Part shown: piece by piece, positions 4,646-11,530 of the stretch
How positions within the stretch are numbered: position 1 is the stretch's first letter
How the letters are laid out: each line of letters begins with the position of its first letter
The notes under the pieces: generated by a model
What the model was told of the DNA's origin: nothing
Seen by the model: only the letters and a program-made list of their open reading frames with translations
The model's database searches: none
Program-made: the position numbers and the translations under genes
Assembly (NCBI GenBank): GCA_964385195.1
Contig: CAYLOC010000097.1
Coordinates: forward strand, 1 to 11,530
Direction: 5' to 3'
Origin: CAYLOC01 sp964385195
Lineage (GTDB): Bacteria; Actinomycetota; Actinomycetes; Propionibacteriales; Nocardioidaceae
DNA: 11,530 bases

Positions 4646-6367
4646 ATGACCACCATCGCCGAGATGATCGTGCAAGCCTTGGCCGAGCAGGGAGTCACCA
4701 GCGTCTGGGGTGTCGTCGGGGATGCCCTCAACCCGATCACCGACGCCATCCGCCGGGAGGACCGCATCGAATGGGTCGGTGTCCGCCACGAGGAGGCTGC
4801 TGCCTACGCCGCCGGAGCCCAGGCCCAGCTCACCGGCAGGATCGGCGTCTGCATGGGTACGGTCGGGCCGGGGTCGGTGCACCTGCTCGGGGGACTGTAC
4901 GACGCGAAGAAGTCACACGCGCCGGTGCTCGCGATCTGCGGGCAGGTACCCACCTCCGAGATCGGCAGCGACTTCTTCCAGGAGGTGGACAACGACCTGC
5001 TCTTCCGGGACGTGGCCGCCTACACCGCAACCTGCACTTCGGTCGGGCAGATGCCACTGATGCTGGAGCAGGCCGTCAACGCCGCCGTCGCTGACCAGGG
5101 GGTGGCCGTGCTGACGATCCCCGGCGACATCGGCGGTCGTGAGCTGCCGGGATCGGCGCGCGTGCCCCGGTTCCTGCCGGGGAACTGCACCGCGGTTCCA
5201 GATCGTCTCGCGCTGGAGAAGGCGGCGGAGACCCTCAACCGTGCCGAGCGCCCGGCACTGCTGGTGGGCATGGGCGCGCGGGAGGCGCGGGAGGACCTGC
5301 TGCGCCTGGCCCGCTGTCTGTCTGCGCCGATGGTGCTGACGCTGAAGGGCAAGGAGGGCCTGGAGCACGAGAACCCTTACCAGGTAGGCCAGACCGGACT
5401 GATCGGGAACCCCGCCGCCAACCAGGCACTGGAGGACTGCGACGTGCTGATGATGGTCGGCACCGACTTCCCCTACCGCGACTGGTACCCGGAGGGGAAG
5501 ACCGTCATCCAGCTGGACGCGCGGCTGGAGCACATCGGCCGGCGTACGGCGGTCGACGTGGGTCTGGTGGGAGACTGCCGGCCCACCCTTGAGGCGTTGC
5601 TCCCGTTGCTGACCGCCCACACCGGGGACGAGCATCTGGCCAAGACGCGGGAGCGGTACCAGGAGTGGCAGGAGAGGCAGCAGAGCCTGGCCGATCCCGA
5701 CTACGGCAAACGGATGTTCGGCCGGATCCGTAAGCACCTGGACAACCCCGACGACCGGATCCGGCCGCAGGTGGTAGCGGCTGCAGTGGACCGGCACGCG
5801 GCCGACGACGCCATCTTCACCAGCGACACCGGCATGTCCACGGTCTGGCTGTCGCGGTACGTGTCCCTGCGTGCGGACCGGCGTCTGCTCGGCTCCTACA
5901 ACCTCGGCTCGATGGCCAACGCGATGCCGCAAGCCCTCGGTGCGCAGGCCCTGAACCGACAGCGGCAGGTCATCGCGTTCTGCGGCGACGGCGGTCTGAT
6001 GATGTTGCTCGGCGATCTCCGTACCGCCGTGACCTACGACCTGCCCGCCACCTTCGTGGTGTTCGACAACGGACGCCTCGGGATGGTCAAGCTGGAGCAG
6101 GAGCAGGGCGGGCTGCCGGAGTTCGGAACGGTGCTGGACAACCCCGACCTTGCGGAGGTCGGGACCGCGATGGGGCTGGTCGCACGACGTGTCACCGAGC
6201 CCGGGGACGTCGATGATGCGGTGCGGGAGGCACTGCAGGAGCGTACGCCGGTGCTGCTCGACGTCCTCACCAACCCCGACGAGATCTCGCTGCCCCCGCG
6301 CACCGGTGTCGACGACGCTTGGGGGTTCGCGATCGCCAAGGTGAAGGAGACCCTGGACGGCAGGTAG
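4646..6367 (+). CDS. poxB: Pyruvate:quinone oxidoreductase (PoxB-type, TPP/FAD enzyme)
   Basis: A 573-residue thiamine-diphosphate enzyme of the pyruvate oxidase group, close in sequence to E. coli PoxB. Predicted reaction: pyruvate to acetate and CO2, with electrons passed via FAD to membrane quinone. The activating glutamate is Glu50 (RHEEAAAYAAG). The TPP/Mg motif runs from GDG (447-449) to Asp474-Asn475 (FDNGRLG). Strongly PoxB-like blocks include WGVVGDALN, EIGSDFFQE, GLIGNPAANQ, ADDAIFTSDTG and SMANAMPQALGAQA. The LGMVKLEQ stretch recalls corynebacterial quinone-dependent pyruvate oxidase. Compared with E. coli PoxB there is an insertion of about 14 residues near LADPDYGKRMFGR. The end (WGFAIAKVKETLDGR) stops about 13 residues early, at the amphipathic peptide PoxB uses to bind lipid. 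Start is fixed by GAGGAGGA. The anchored upstream partner may replace that membrane contact; this is inference. Other TPP enzymes of the group cannot be wholly excluded. Confidence 0.85.
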   Translation: MTTIAEMIVQALAEQGVTSVWGVVGDALNPITDAIRREDRIEWVGVRHEEAAAYAAGAQAQLTGRIGVCMGTVGPGSVHLLGGLYDAKKSHAPVLAICGQVPTSEIGSDFFQEVDNDLLFRDVAAYTATCTSVGQMPLMLEQAVNAAVADQGVAVLTIPGDIGGRELPGSARVPRFLPGNCTAVPDRLALEKAAETLNRAERPALLVGMGAREAREDLLRLARCLSAPMVLTLKGKEGLEHENPYQVGQTGLIGNPAANQALEDCDVLMMVGTDFPYRDWYPEGKTVIQLDARLEHIGRRTAVDVGLVGDCRPTLEALLPLLTAHTGDEHLAKTRERYQEWQERQQSLADPDYGKRMFGRIRKHLDNPDDRIRPQVVAAAVDRHAADDAIFTSDTGMSTVWLSRYVSLRADRRLLGSYNLGSMANAMPQALGAQALNRQRQVIAFCGDGGLMMLLGDLRTAVTYDLPATFVVFDNGRLGMVKLEQEQGGLPEFGTVLDNPDLAEVGTAMGLVARRVTEPGDVDDAVREALQERTPVLLDVLTNPDEISLPPRTGVDDAWGFAIAKVKETLDGR

Positions 6368-6387
6368 ACGCTCCTCGGCGGCGTGCG

Positions 6388-6406
6388 TTAGGTTAGCCTA
6401 AGCAAT
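6388..6406. promoter_or_regulatory. DtxR/IdeR iron box 1
   Basis: TTAGGTTAGCCTAAGCAAT matches 16 of 19 positions of the actinobacterial iron-repressor consensus TTAGGTTAGCCTAACCTAA, with an unbroken 14-base left part. With Fe(II) bound, DtxR/IdeR would bind here and repress the siderophore-uptake operon starting at 6455. Confidence 0.9.
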
Positions 6407-6412
6407 AAGAAG

Positions 6413-6431
6413 TTAGGCAAGGCTAACTTTG
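6413..6431. promoter_or_regulatory. DtxR/IdeR iron box 2, overlapping a likely -10
   Basis: TTAGGCAAGGCTAACTTTG matches about 14 of 19 consensus positions and starts 25 bases after box 1. GTTAGCCT in box 1 and AGGCTAAC in box 2 are also perfect inverse complements (6392-6399 and 6420-6427). TAACTT at 6424-6429 fits a -10 pattern, so repressor at this site would block the promoter. No convincing -35 was found. Confidence 0.75.
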
Positions 6432-6454
6432 TTCGCCAGCAACCGAGGAGAGTC

Positions 6455-7537
6455 ATGTTCCGCCGTACCGCCAGCGTCGCGGGAGCCCTGGTCCTGACCG
6501 GGCTGCTCGCCGCGTGCTCGACCGGCCCGACGGGGTCGGCAGCATCGAGTGGACCTACCGCGACGAGTCCGGTGAGCAGCGCCGCAACGAAGGAGTCGCC
6601 CGCGCCGGCAGACTTCCCGGTGACGATCAAGAACGCGTTCGGTACGACGACCATCCCGGAACGGCCAGAACGGGTCGCCACCGTCTCGTGGGTCAATGAC
6701 GACGTCGCCATCGCGCTCGGCGTGGTGCCGGTCGGGATGCCCGCGATCGAGTGGGGCGGCAACAAGAACCGGTCGACCCCCTGGAAGGACGCGGCGCTGA
6801 CGAAACTCGGTGCCGGGCCCGGCAGCGACGCCTACCCCGCGCAGTACTCGGAGACCGACGGCATCAACTATGACGCGATCGCCCAGCTGACCCCGGACGT
6901 CATCCTGGCCGCCTACTCCGGTCTGGACAAGCAAAGCTATGACAAGTTGTCCAAGATCGCGCCGGTCGTGGCCTACCCCCACCAGCCGTACGGCACCTCC
7001 TGGCAGACCTCGACGCGGATGATCGGCAAGGCGCTCGGCAAGACCGAGCAGGCCGAGAAACTGATCCAGCACACCAACCAGCTGATCAAGAAGGCCGCCC
7101 AGCAACACCCGGCCCTGGCGGGGAAGACCTTCGTGTACGGCAACCTCGAGGCGGCGGGAGCCAGCCAGCTCAACGTGTACACGGCGCTGGACAACCGCGC
7201 GAAGCTGCTGACCGCCCTGGGACTGCGGCTGGCACCGGTGGTGAAGAAGCACAGCCGCGACACCGACAAGTTCTTCGTCCCGTGGTCACCGGAGCGGGCC
7301 AACGAGCTGAAGTCCGACGTCTTCGTCAGCTGGGCCCCGAAAGAGATCACCCGCCACACGCTGAAGAGTGACCCGTTGCTCAGCCAGATTCCGGCGGTGA
7401 AGTCCGGCGCCTTCGTGTTGCAGCACAACGAGACCCTGACGCTGGCGATCTCCGCCTCCAGCCCGCTCAGCCTGGAGTGGGCGCTGAACAAGTTCGTTCC
7501 CAAGCTGGCCCATGCAGCCAAGCAGGCACGCGACTGA
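6455..7537 (+). CDS. Iron-siderophore ABC transporter substrate-binding lipoprotein
   Basis: A 360-residue secreted lipoprotein of the FecB/FepB periplasmic-binding family that captures ferric siderophore and hands it to the permeases. The signal peptide runs MFRRTASVAGALVLTG and ends in lipobox LAAC, with Cys21 the lipidated residue. A Ser/Thr/Gly/Pro-rich tether (about 22-50) follows, as usual for actinobacterial surface lipoproteins. The binding fold begins near 54 (FPVTIKNAFGTTTIP) with the first-lobe block ATVSWVNDDVAIALGVVPVG, then INYDAIAQLTPDVILAAYSG from 137 and the interlobe helix (about 185-225). The second-lobe stretch FVSWAPKEITRHTLKSDPL precedes the C-terminal helices. The ATG follows GAGGAGA (6445-6451). 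Two DtxR/IdeR boxes lie directly upstream, so expression should rise under iron limitation. Which siderophore is bound cannot be told; no biosynthesis genes are in view. Confidence 0.93.
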   Translation: MFRRTASVAGALVLTGLLAACSTGPTGSAASSGPTATSPVSSAATKESPAPADFPVTIKNAFGTTTIPERPERVATVSWVNDDVAIALGVVPVGMPAIEWGGNKNRSTPWKDAALTKLGAGPGSDAYPAQYSETDGINYDAIAQLTPDVILAAYSGLDKQSYDKLSKIAPVVAYPHQPYGTSWQTSTRMIGKALGKTEQAEKLIQHTNQLIKKAAQQHPALAGKTFVYGNLEAAGASQLNVYTALDNRAKLLTALGLRLAPVVKKHSRDTDKFFVPWSPERANELKSDVFVSWAPKEITRHTLKSDPLLSQIPAVKSGAFVLQHNETLTLAISASSPLSLEWALNKFVPKLAHAAKQARD

Positions 7538-7561
7538 CCCGACCCCTCGGACAGACCGAAC

Positions 7562-7579
7562 CGACGTGACCGACGTGAC
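7562..7579 (+). repeat. 9-base tandem duplication before permease 1
   Basis: CGACGTGAC occurs twice in succession (7562-7570 and 7571-7579) in the 48-base gap between the receptor and first permease genes. Each copy contains a GTG out of frame with the permease. No ribosome binding site is visible around it. Confidence 0.75.
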
Positions 7580-7585
7580 CCAGCA

Positions 7586-8662
7586 GTGACGGCGACCCCT
7601 GCGACCACCGACCGGACAGCCACTGTCCGGTCGGCGACGCAGCACCGGACGCGGGCACGCCGTGTCGCCACCGTCCTGGTCGCGTGCGGCGTCCTGATCG
7701 CCGCTGTCCTGGCGTCGCTCGCCTTCGGTGCCCGCCCGGTCGCGCTGTCGACGGTCATCGACGGCATGCAGCAGTTCGTCGGTGCAGCCCCCGGCGACCC
7801 GGGCGGCGGGGATGTGGCCGTCGTCCTCTCCCGCATTCCCCGGACCGTGGTCGGCATCCTCGCCGGTGCTGCACTCGGGCTCGCGGGCACGTCCATGCAG
7901 GGCCTGACCCGGAACCCGCTCGCGGACCCCGGCATCCTCGGCGTGAACAGCGGCGCCGCGTTCGCCGTGGTCCTGGCGATCTCCGTCTTCGGGATCCACG
8001 CCCTGACCAGCTACATCTGGTTCGCACTGGGTGGTGCCGCCGTTGCATGCGTACTGGTCTACGGCATCGGCAGCCTCGGCCGCGAGGGAGCCACCCCGGT
8101 CAAGCTCGCCCTCGCCGGGGCCGCGCTCGCGGCGGGTCTGGCCTCGTTGACGAACGGCATCTTGGTGACGAGCCAGGAGACCCTGGACACGTTCCGGTTC
8201 TGGCAGGTCGGGGCACTCGCCGGACGCGGGTGGGAGGTGGTGATGCCCGTGCTGCCGTTCCTCGTCGTCGGGATGGTGATCACCCTGGCCACCGGCCCCG
8301 CGCTCAACGGGCTCGCCCTCGGTGACGACGTCGCTCGCGGTCTTGGCCAGCGTGTCGGCGCGACCCGGGCGGTGACCGCGGTCGGCGCCGTGCTCCTCTG
8401 CGGTGGCGCCACCGCCATGGCCGGCCCCATTGCGTTCGTCGGCCTCGTCGTGCCGCACGCCCTCCGGGCCGTCGTGGGGCCGGACTACCGGTGGATCCTG
8501 GCACTCTCCCTGGTGGTGGCGCCGAGTCTGCTGCTGGTCGCCGATGTGGCCGGTCGCGTGGTGATGCCACCCGGCGAGGTGCCCGCGGGAATCCTTACCG
8601 CGGTCATCGGCGCACCGGTCTTTGTGTGGCTGGTACGCCGAGGAAGGCGGGCCGGTCTGTGA
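7586..8662 (+). CDS. Iron-siderophore ABC transporter permease 1 (FecCD family)
   Basis: A 358-residue integral membrane protein, one half of the permease channel for ferric siderophore. After a basic cytoplasmic N-terminus (RSATQHRTRARR) come about nine or ten hydrophobic helices, the usual number for this fold. Family motifs are LTRNPLADP from 107 followed by GILGVNSGA, the cytoplasmic ATPase-coupling region LGDDVARGLGQRVGA, and GPIAFVGLVVPH from 280 followed by RAVVGPDYR. It begins 48 bases after the receptor gene and overlaps the second permease by four bases. The GTG at 7586 is the furthest plausible start but has no visible Shine-Dalgarno; the gap instead holds a 9-base tandem repeat. 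A start slightly further downstream is possible, so the first 20 or so residues are uncertain. Confidence 0.92.
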   Translation: MTATPATTDRTATVRSATQHRTRARRVATVLVACGVLIAAVLASLAFGARPVALSTVIDGMQQFVGAAPGDPGGGDVAVVLSRIPRTVVGILAGAALGLAGTSMQGLTRNPLADPGILGVNSGAAFAVVLAISVFGIHALTSYIWFALGGAAVACVLVYGIGSLGREGATPVKLALAGAALAAGLASLTNGILVTSQETLDTFRFWQVGALAGRGWEVVMPVLPFLVVGMVITLATGPALNGLALGDDVARGLGQRVGATRAVTAVGAVLLCGGATAMAGPIAFVGLVVPHALRAVVGPDYRWILALSLVVAPSLLLVADVAGRVVMPPGEVPAGILTAVIGAPVFVWLVRRGRRAGL

Positions 8663-9699
8663 GCGTCACCGCACCGTCGACGACACTGTTGCGCGCCACG
8701 CGCAAGAGCCACCGGTCCCGCAATCGTGCCCGCATCGCCGTACTCGCCGCCGCCGTGCTGGCCGCCTTCTTCGCCGCCTGCCTGCTCGGCTCGTTCACCG
8801 TCACCCTGCCGGACTTCTTCCGTATCGTCACCGGCACCGACATCCCCGGAGCCACGTTCATCGTCATGCAGGACAAGCTGCCCAAAGCGGTGGTGGCGCT
8901 CCTGGCGGGCGCCTGCTTCGGTGTGTCCGGAACGCTCTTCCAGACCATGCTGCGCAACCCGCTGGCCAGCCCCGACATCATCGGGATCAGCTCCGGTGCG
9001 AGTGCCGCCGCGGTCGTCGCGATCGTCGTGTTCGGCGTGTCCGGCGTCGGGGTGTCCGTCATCGCCTGCCTCGGAGCGATCGGAGTGGCGCTGCTCATCC
9101 ACGGGCTGGCGCACGGCGAGGCCGTTCATGGACACCGGCTGGTGCTGATGGGGATCGGCGTCGCCGCCGTACTCCAGGCTGTGATCTCGTTCCTGCTGAC
9201 CCGGTCGGACATCCGAACCGCGGGAGACGCACTCGTCTGGCTCATCGGGTCGCTGAACGACAGCACCTGGGGCAGCGTCGCCCGCATCGCCGCCGCGGCT
9301 GTGGTGCTGCTGCCGCTGGCCGGAATGTTGTCCAGACCCTTGGCGGTCCTGGGTCTCGGCGACGACACCGCAGCTGGTCTCGGCCTGCGGGTCGACCGTA
9401 CCCGGTTGGGGCTGCTGCTGGTCGCCGTCCTGCTTTCTGCGGTGGCCACTGCCGTCGCCGGGCCGGTCGCGTTCGTCGCGTTCCTGTCCGGGCCGATCGC
9501 TCGCCGGCTCTGCCGGGGGCGGGTCTCGCTGACCGTCTCCGCGCTGGTGGGTTCCCTGATCGTGCTCGGTGCCCATCTCGCCGGCATGAACCTGCCGCTT
9601 GACGTCGAGCTCCCGGTCGGGGTGATCACGGGGGCGCTCGGCGCGCCGTTCCTGCTGTATCTGCTCGTCATCGCGCACCGCGAAGGACAAGGAGGATGA
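8659..9699 (+). CDS. Iron-siderophore ABC transporter permease 2 (FecCD family)
   Basis: A 346-residue integral membrane protein, the second permease subunit. The start is GTG 8659, which overlaps the stop of permease 1 (GTGA), with AGGAAGG at 8641-8647 upstream. The frame is open back to 8491, but that would overlap permease 1 by 170 bases and add a non-hydrophobic tail. A basic N-terminus (RATRKSHRSRNRAR) leads to the first helix (AVLAAAVLAAFFAACLLG). MLRNPLASPDIIGISSGAS starts at 97, and LGDDTAAGLGLRVDR marks the ATPase-coupling region. The final motif reads GPVAFVAFLSGPIARRL; residues 277-279 are Ser-Gly-Pro where the partner permease has the usual Val-Pro-His. The difference between the two permeases suits a heterodimeric FepD/FepG-like channel. 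Confidence 0.92.
   Translation: MSVTAPSTTLLRATRKSHRSRNRARIAVLAAAVLAAFFAACLLGSFTVTLPDFFRIVTGTDIPGATFIVMQDKLPKAVVALLAGACFGVSGTLFQTMLRNPLASPDIIGISSGASAAAVVAIVVFGVSGVGVSVIACLGAIGVALLIHGLAHGEAVHGHRLVLMGIGVAAVLQAVISFLLTRSDIRTAGDALVWLIGSLNDSTWGSVARIAAAAVVLLPLAGMLSRPLAVLGLGDDTAAGLGLRVDRTRLGLLLVAVLLSAVATAVAGPVAFVAFLSGPIARRLCRGRVSLTVSALVGSLIVLGAHLAGMNLPLDVELPVGVITGALGAPFLLYLLVIAHREGQGG
9689..9695 (+). promoter_or_regulatory. Ribosome binding site choosing the ATPase start
   Basis: AAGGAGG directly abuts the first ATG (9696) but lies six bases before the second in-frame ATG (9702). Spacing therefore favours 9702, although the first ATG overlaps the upstream stop (ATGA). Confidence 0.6.
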
Positions 9700-9701
9700 G
9701 G

Positions 9702-10541
9702 ATGTCCACACACCACACGCTCGCCGCCGAGGGCCTGACGTTGGCCTACGAGCGGCGGACGGTGATCGACGGGCTGGGGTTACAGATCCCGGCCGGCACC
9801 GTCACCGTCGTCGTCGGCGCCAACGCCAGCGGCAAGTCCACGTTGCTGCGCGGGCTCGCCCGGCTGCTGCCTCCCCGATCAGGGACGGTCGTCCTCGACG
9901 GACGGGCGATCACCAGTCTCCCCACGCGCGAGGTCGCGCGGAGCATCGGCATCCTGCCGCAGACGCCCACCGCGCCGGAAGGGATCCTGGTCTCCGACCT
10001 CGTCGGTCGTGGCCGGTTCCCCCACCAGGGCTGGTTCCGGCGGTGGGGCGAGAGCGACGACCTCGCCGTGGCCGCAGCGATGCAGGCGACCGCCACCGCC
10101 GACCTCGCGCAGCGCCCGGTGGACGCCCTCTCCGGCGGCCAGCGGCAACGGGTCTGGATCGCGATGGCTCTCGCGCAGGAGACCGACATCCTGCTGCTGG
10201 ATGAACCGACCACGTTCCTTGACGTTGCCCATCAGGTCGAGGTGCTGGACCTGATCACCGGCCTCAACGAAGAACGGGGCACGACCGTGGTCATGGTCCT
10301 GCACGACCTCAACCTCGCCGCTCGGTACGCCGACCACCTGATCGCGATGGCCGACGGCGACGTGGTGGCCAGTGGGCCGCCGCAGCAGATCGTCGACGAA
10401 GAAATGGTGCAGGACGTGTTCGGCCTGGACAGCCGGGTGATCGCCGACCCGGTGGCCGGTACGCCGATGGTGGTGCCCGTAGGGCGCCGGCGGCTCCCGC
10501 ACCGCCCGGAGGCGGTCGCGCTGAGTGGACACTCCGCATGA
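9702..10541 (+). CDS. Iron-siderophore ABC transporter ATP-binding protein
   Basis: A 279-residue ATPase that powers ferric-siderophore import from the cytoplasmic face, of the FepC/FecE type. All nucleotide-binding motifs are present: Walker A GANASGKST (39-47), Q-loop ILPQTPTAP, ABC signature LSGGQRQR (143-150), Walker B ILLLDEPT (Asp167-Glu168) and H-loop VLHDLN. The Walker A has Ala where most relatives have Gly (GxNGSGKS), a tolerated variation. Start at 9702 is preferred because of Shine-Dalgarno spacing; starting at 9696 would add Met-Arg only. The gene ends by overlapping the next start codon (ATGA at 10538-10541). The C-terminal 30 or so residues (VGRRRLPHRPEAVALSGHSA) extend past the conserved domain and look disordered. 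Confidence 0.94.
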   Translation: MSTHHTLAAEGLTLAYERRTVIDGLGLQIPAGTVTVVVGANASGKSTLLRGLARLLPPRSGTVVLDGRAITSLPTREVARSIGILPQTPTAPEGILVSDLVGRGRFPHQGWFRRWGESDDLAVAAAMQATATADLAQRPVDALSGGQRQRVWIAMALAQETDILLLDEPTTFLDVAHQVEVLDLITGLNEERGTTVVMVLHDLNLAARYADHLIAMADGDVVASGPPQQIVDEEMVQDVFGLDSRVIADPVAGTPMVVPVGRRRLPHRPEAVALSGHSA

Positions 10542-11497
10542 GTACCCGAGTCACCACCCCGAGCCTGCTGACCTTTGACGTGACCGTCGTACGGGTCCAG
10601 CGCCTGTCGCCGACATTCGTGCGCGTCACCCTCGCCGGTGCCGAGCTCCACCGGTTCCACCCGGGCGGACCCTACGGACCGCGGGACCTGCGGGTGAAGC
10701 TCATCTTCCCTGTCCCCGGAGGCGCGGTGACGGTGCTGCCGGACCTGGAACCTGGGTGGTTCCCCCGCTGGCGTGGCCTCGACCCGGCCGAGCGAGGCAT
10801 GATGCGGACCTACAGCATCCGCGCCGCCCGGCTCGAACTCGCCGTGCCCGAGATCGACATCGACTTCGTCGTACACGGGGACGACCCGGACTCCGACGGG
10901 CTCGGGTCCGCCTGGGCAGCCCGTGCGGTCGCGGGGGACCGCGCGGTCCTGCTCGGGCCACATCGCGACGCCGAGTCGGTCCTCGGGATCGAGTGGCGGC
11001 CACCGGTGGCGTCGCCCGATCGCCCGGTACGGGTGCTGCTCGCGGCCGACGAGACCGCCGTACCAGCCGTGGCGTCGATCCTCGCCACCTTGCCGCCGGA
11101 GTACGTCGGTGACGCCGTACTCGAGGTGCCGGACCCGCTCGACGTACAGGACCTGCCCACCCGCTCAGGTGTCGTTCCCACGTGGGTTCCTCGCAGGAGC
11201 CGACCCCACGGGCAGCGGCTGACCGAGAGCGTACGGGCCCTGATCACCCCGCAGGAACACGCCCCTGGCGGACCCGTCGAACTGTCCGAGGTCGACATCG
11301 ACCGTGACCTGCTGTGGGAAACAGCAGACCCGACCGGTGAGCCCGCCGGCGCAGCCCACGGGGACTACGCCTGGGTTGCCGGTGAGGCCGCGACCGTCCG
11401 CGACATCCGCAGGTACCTGGTCCGGGACTGCCGGATGGATCGCAGCCGGGTGGCGTTCATGGGCTACTGGCGCCGGGGGCGACCCGAGTCCGACTGA
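10538..11497 (+). CDS. Siderophore-interacting protein (FAD ferric-siderophore reductase)
   Basis: A 319-residue cytoplasmic flavoprotein of the SIP family (ViuB/YqjH type), which reduces imported Fe(III)-siderophore with NAD(P)H so that Fe(II) is released. The N-terminal FAD-binding barrel starts with FDVTVVRVQRLSPTFVRVTL. The flavin-contact motif is R90-T91-Y92-S93 (MRTYSIR), followed by EIDIDFVVHG and GDRAVLLGPH. The C-terminal domain shows LLAADETAVPAVASIL, then WVAGEAATVRDIRRYL from 279, and ends with the hallmark GYWRRG (309-314). At 319 residues it is somewhat longer than typical members; extra length lies around 205-275, where the sequence is Pro/Arg-rich. The ATG overlaps the ATPase stop, with no strong ribosome binding site of its own, so translation is probably coupled. 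It is the last gene seen; the final 33 bases contain GAGGAG (11505-11510) with no start at a suitable distance. Confidence 0.92.
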   Translation: MSTRVTTPSLLTFDVTVVRVQRLSPTFVRVTLAGAELHRFHPGGPYGPRDLRVKLIFPVPGGAVTVLPDLEPGWFPRWRGLDPAERGMMRTYSIRAARLELAVPEIDIDFVVHGDDPDSDGLGSAWAARAVAGDRAVLLGPHRDAESVLGIEWRPPVASPDRPVRVLLAADETAVPAVASILATLPPEYVGDAVLEVPDPLDVQDLPTRSGVVPTWVPRRSRPHGQRLTESVRALITPQEHAPGGPVELSEVDIDRDLLWETADPTGEPAGAAHGDYAWVAGEAATVRDIRRYLVRDCRMDRSRVAFMGYWRRGRPESD

Positions 11498-11530
11498 CGG
11501 TACGAGGAGCAAGCTTTCCCCGGTCGTGAC

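Noticed and set aside
4913..5932. Minus-strand open frame opposite the pyruvate oxidase gene
   Set aside because: No motifs and no ribosome binding site; a shadow of the conserved PoxB frame.
8491..8658. Longer start for permease 2
   Set aside because: It would overlap permease 1 by 170 bases and add non-membrane, Arg/Gly-rich sequence. The GTG at 8659 gives the usual 4-base overlap.
7286..9711. Long minus-strand open frames opposite the two permease genes
   Set aside because: The products are highly charged low-complexity sequence with no recognisable domain. The plus strand encodes well-conserved FecCD permeases.

Overview
The window is GC-rich, with strong G/C preference at third codon positions, several GTG starts, GGAGG-type ribosome binding sites and canonical DtxR/IdeR iron boxes. 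This points to a chromosomal segment of an actinobacterium. The genus cannot be read from the sequence. There is no transposase, integrase, CRISPR array, rRNA or replication origin. No stretch over 300 bases lacks a gene; the longest non-coding gap is about 174 bases (880-1053).

Layout. (1) 1-55: 3' part of a tRNA-Arg (anticodon ACG) with an encoded CCA, followed directly by an 11-base copy of its acceptor end. (2) 131-879, minus strand: a small two-helix membrane protein of unknown function and a group III truncated haemoglobin. (3) 1054-1293, plus: a small unrecognised protein with a 15-base tandem repeat and a near-ideal ribosome binding site. (4) 1316-2419, minus: an FAD-dependent amine/D-amino-acid oxidase-family enzyme. 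It is divergent from (5) 2497-2961, plus: a hemerythrin (HHE) protein. An AT-rich dyad lies between the two. (6) 3039-6367, plus: a membrane-anchored FMN/3Fe-4S glutamate-synthase-like protein, then a pyruvate:quinone oxidoreductase (PoxB type). They are 11 bases apart, and the second gene's ribosome binding site overlaps the first gene's stop. (7) 6388-6431: two DtxR/IdeR-type iron boxes. (8) 6455-11497, plus: a ferric-siderophore operon of lipoprotein receptor, two FecCD permeases, an ATPase and an FAD siderophore-interacting reductase.

How they fit together. Region 8 is a complete Fe(III)-siderophore import and reduction route with no siderophore biosynthesis gene in view. The lipoprotein captures the chelate outside the membrane, the permease pair and ATPase import it, and the last protein probably reduces the iron to release it. 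Its promoter region carries iron-repressor sites, so it should be on when iron is low. Regions 2-6 are rich in O2- and electron-handling cofactors: haem, di-iron, FAD, FMN, Fe-S and TPP/FAD. A shared role in redox or oxygen/NO response is an inference from proximity only. The least understood parts are the glutamate-synthase-like/PoxB pair, the small proteins at 131-394 and 1054-1293, and the dyad at 2452-2475. I see no clear evidence of a wholly new defence or mobile system.
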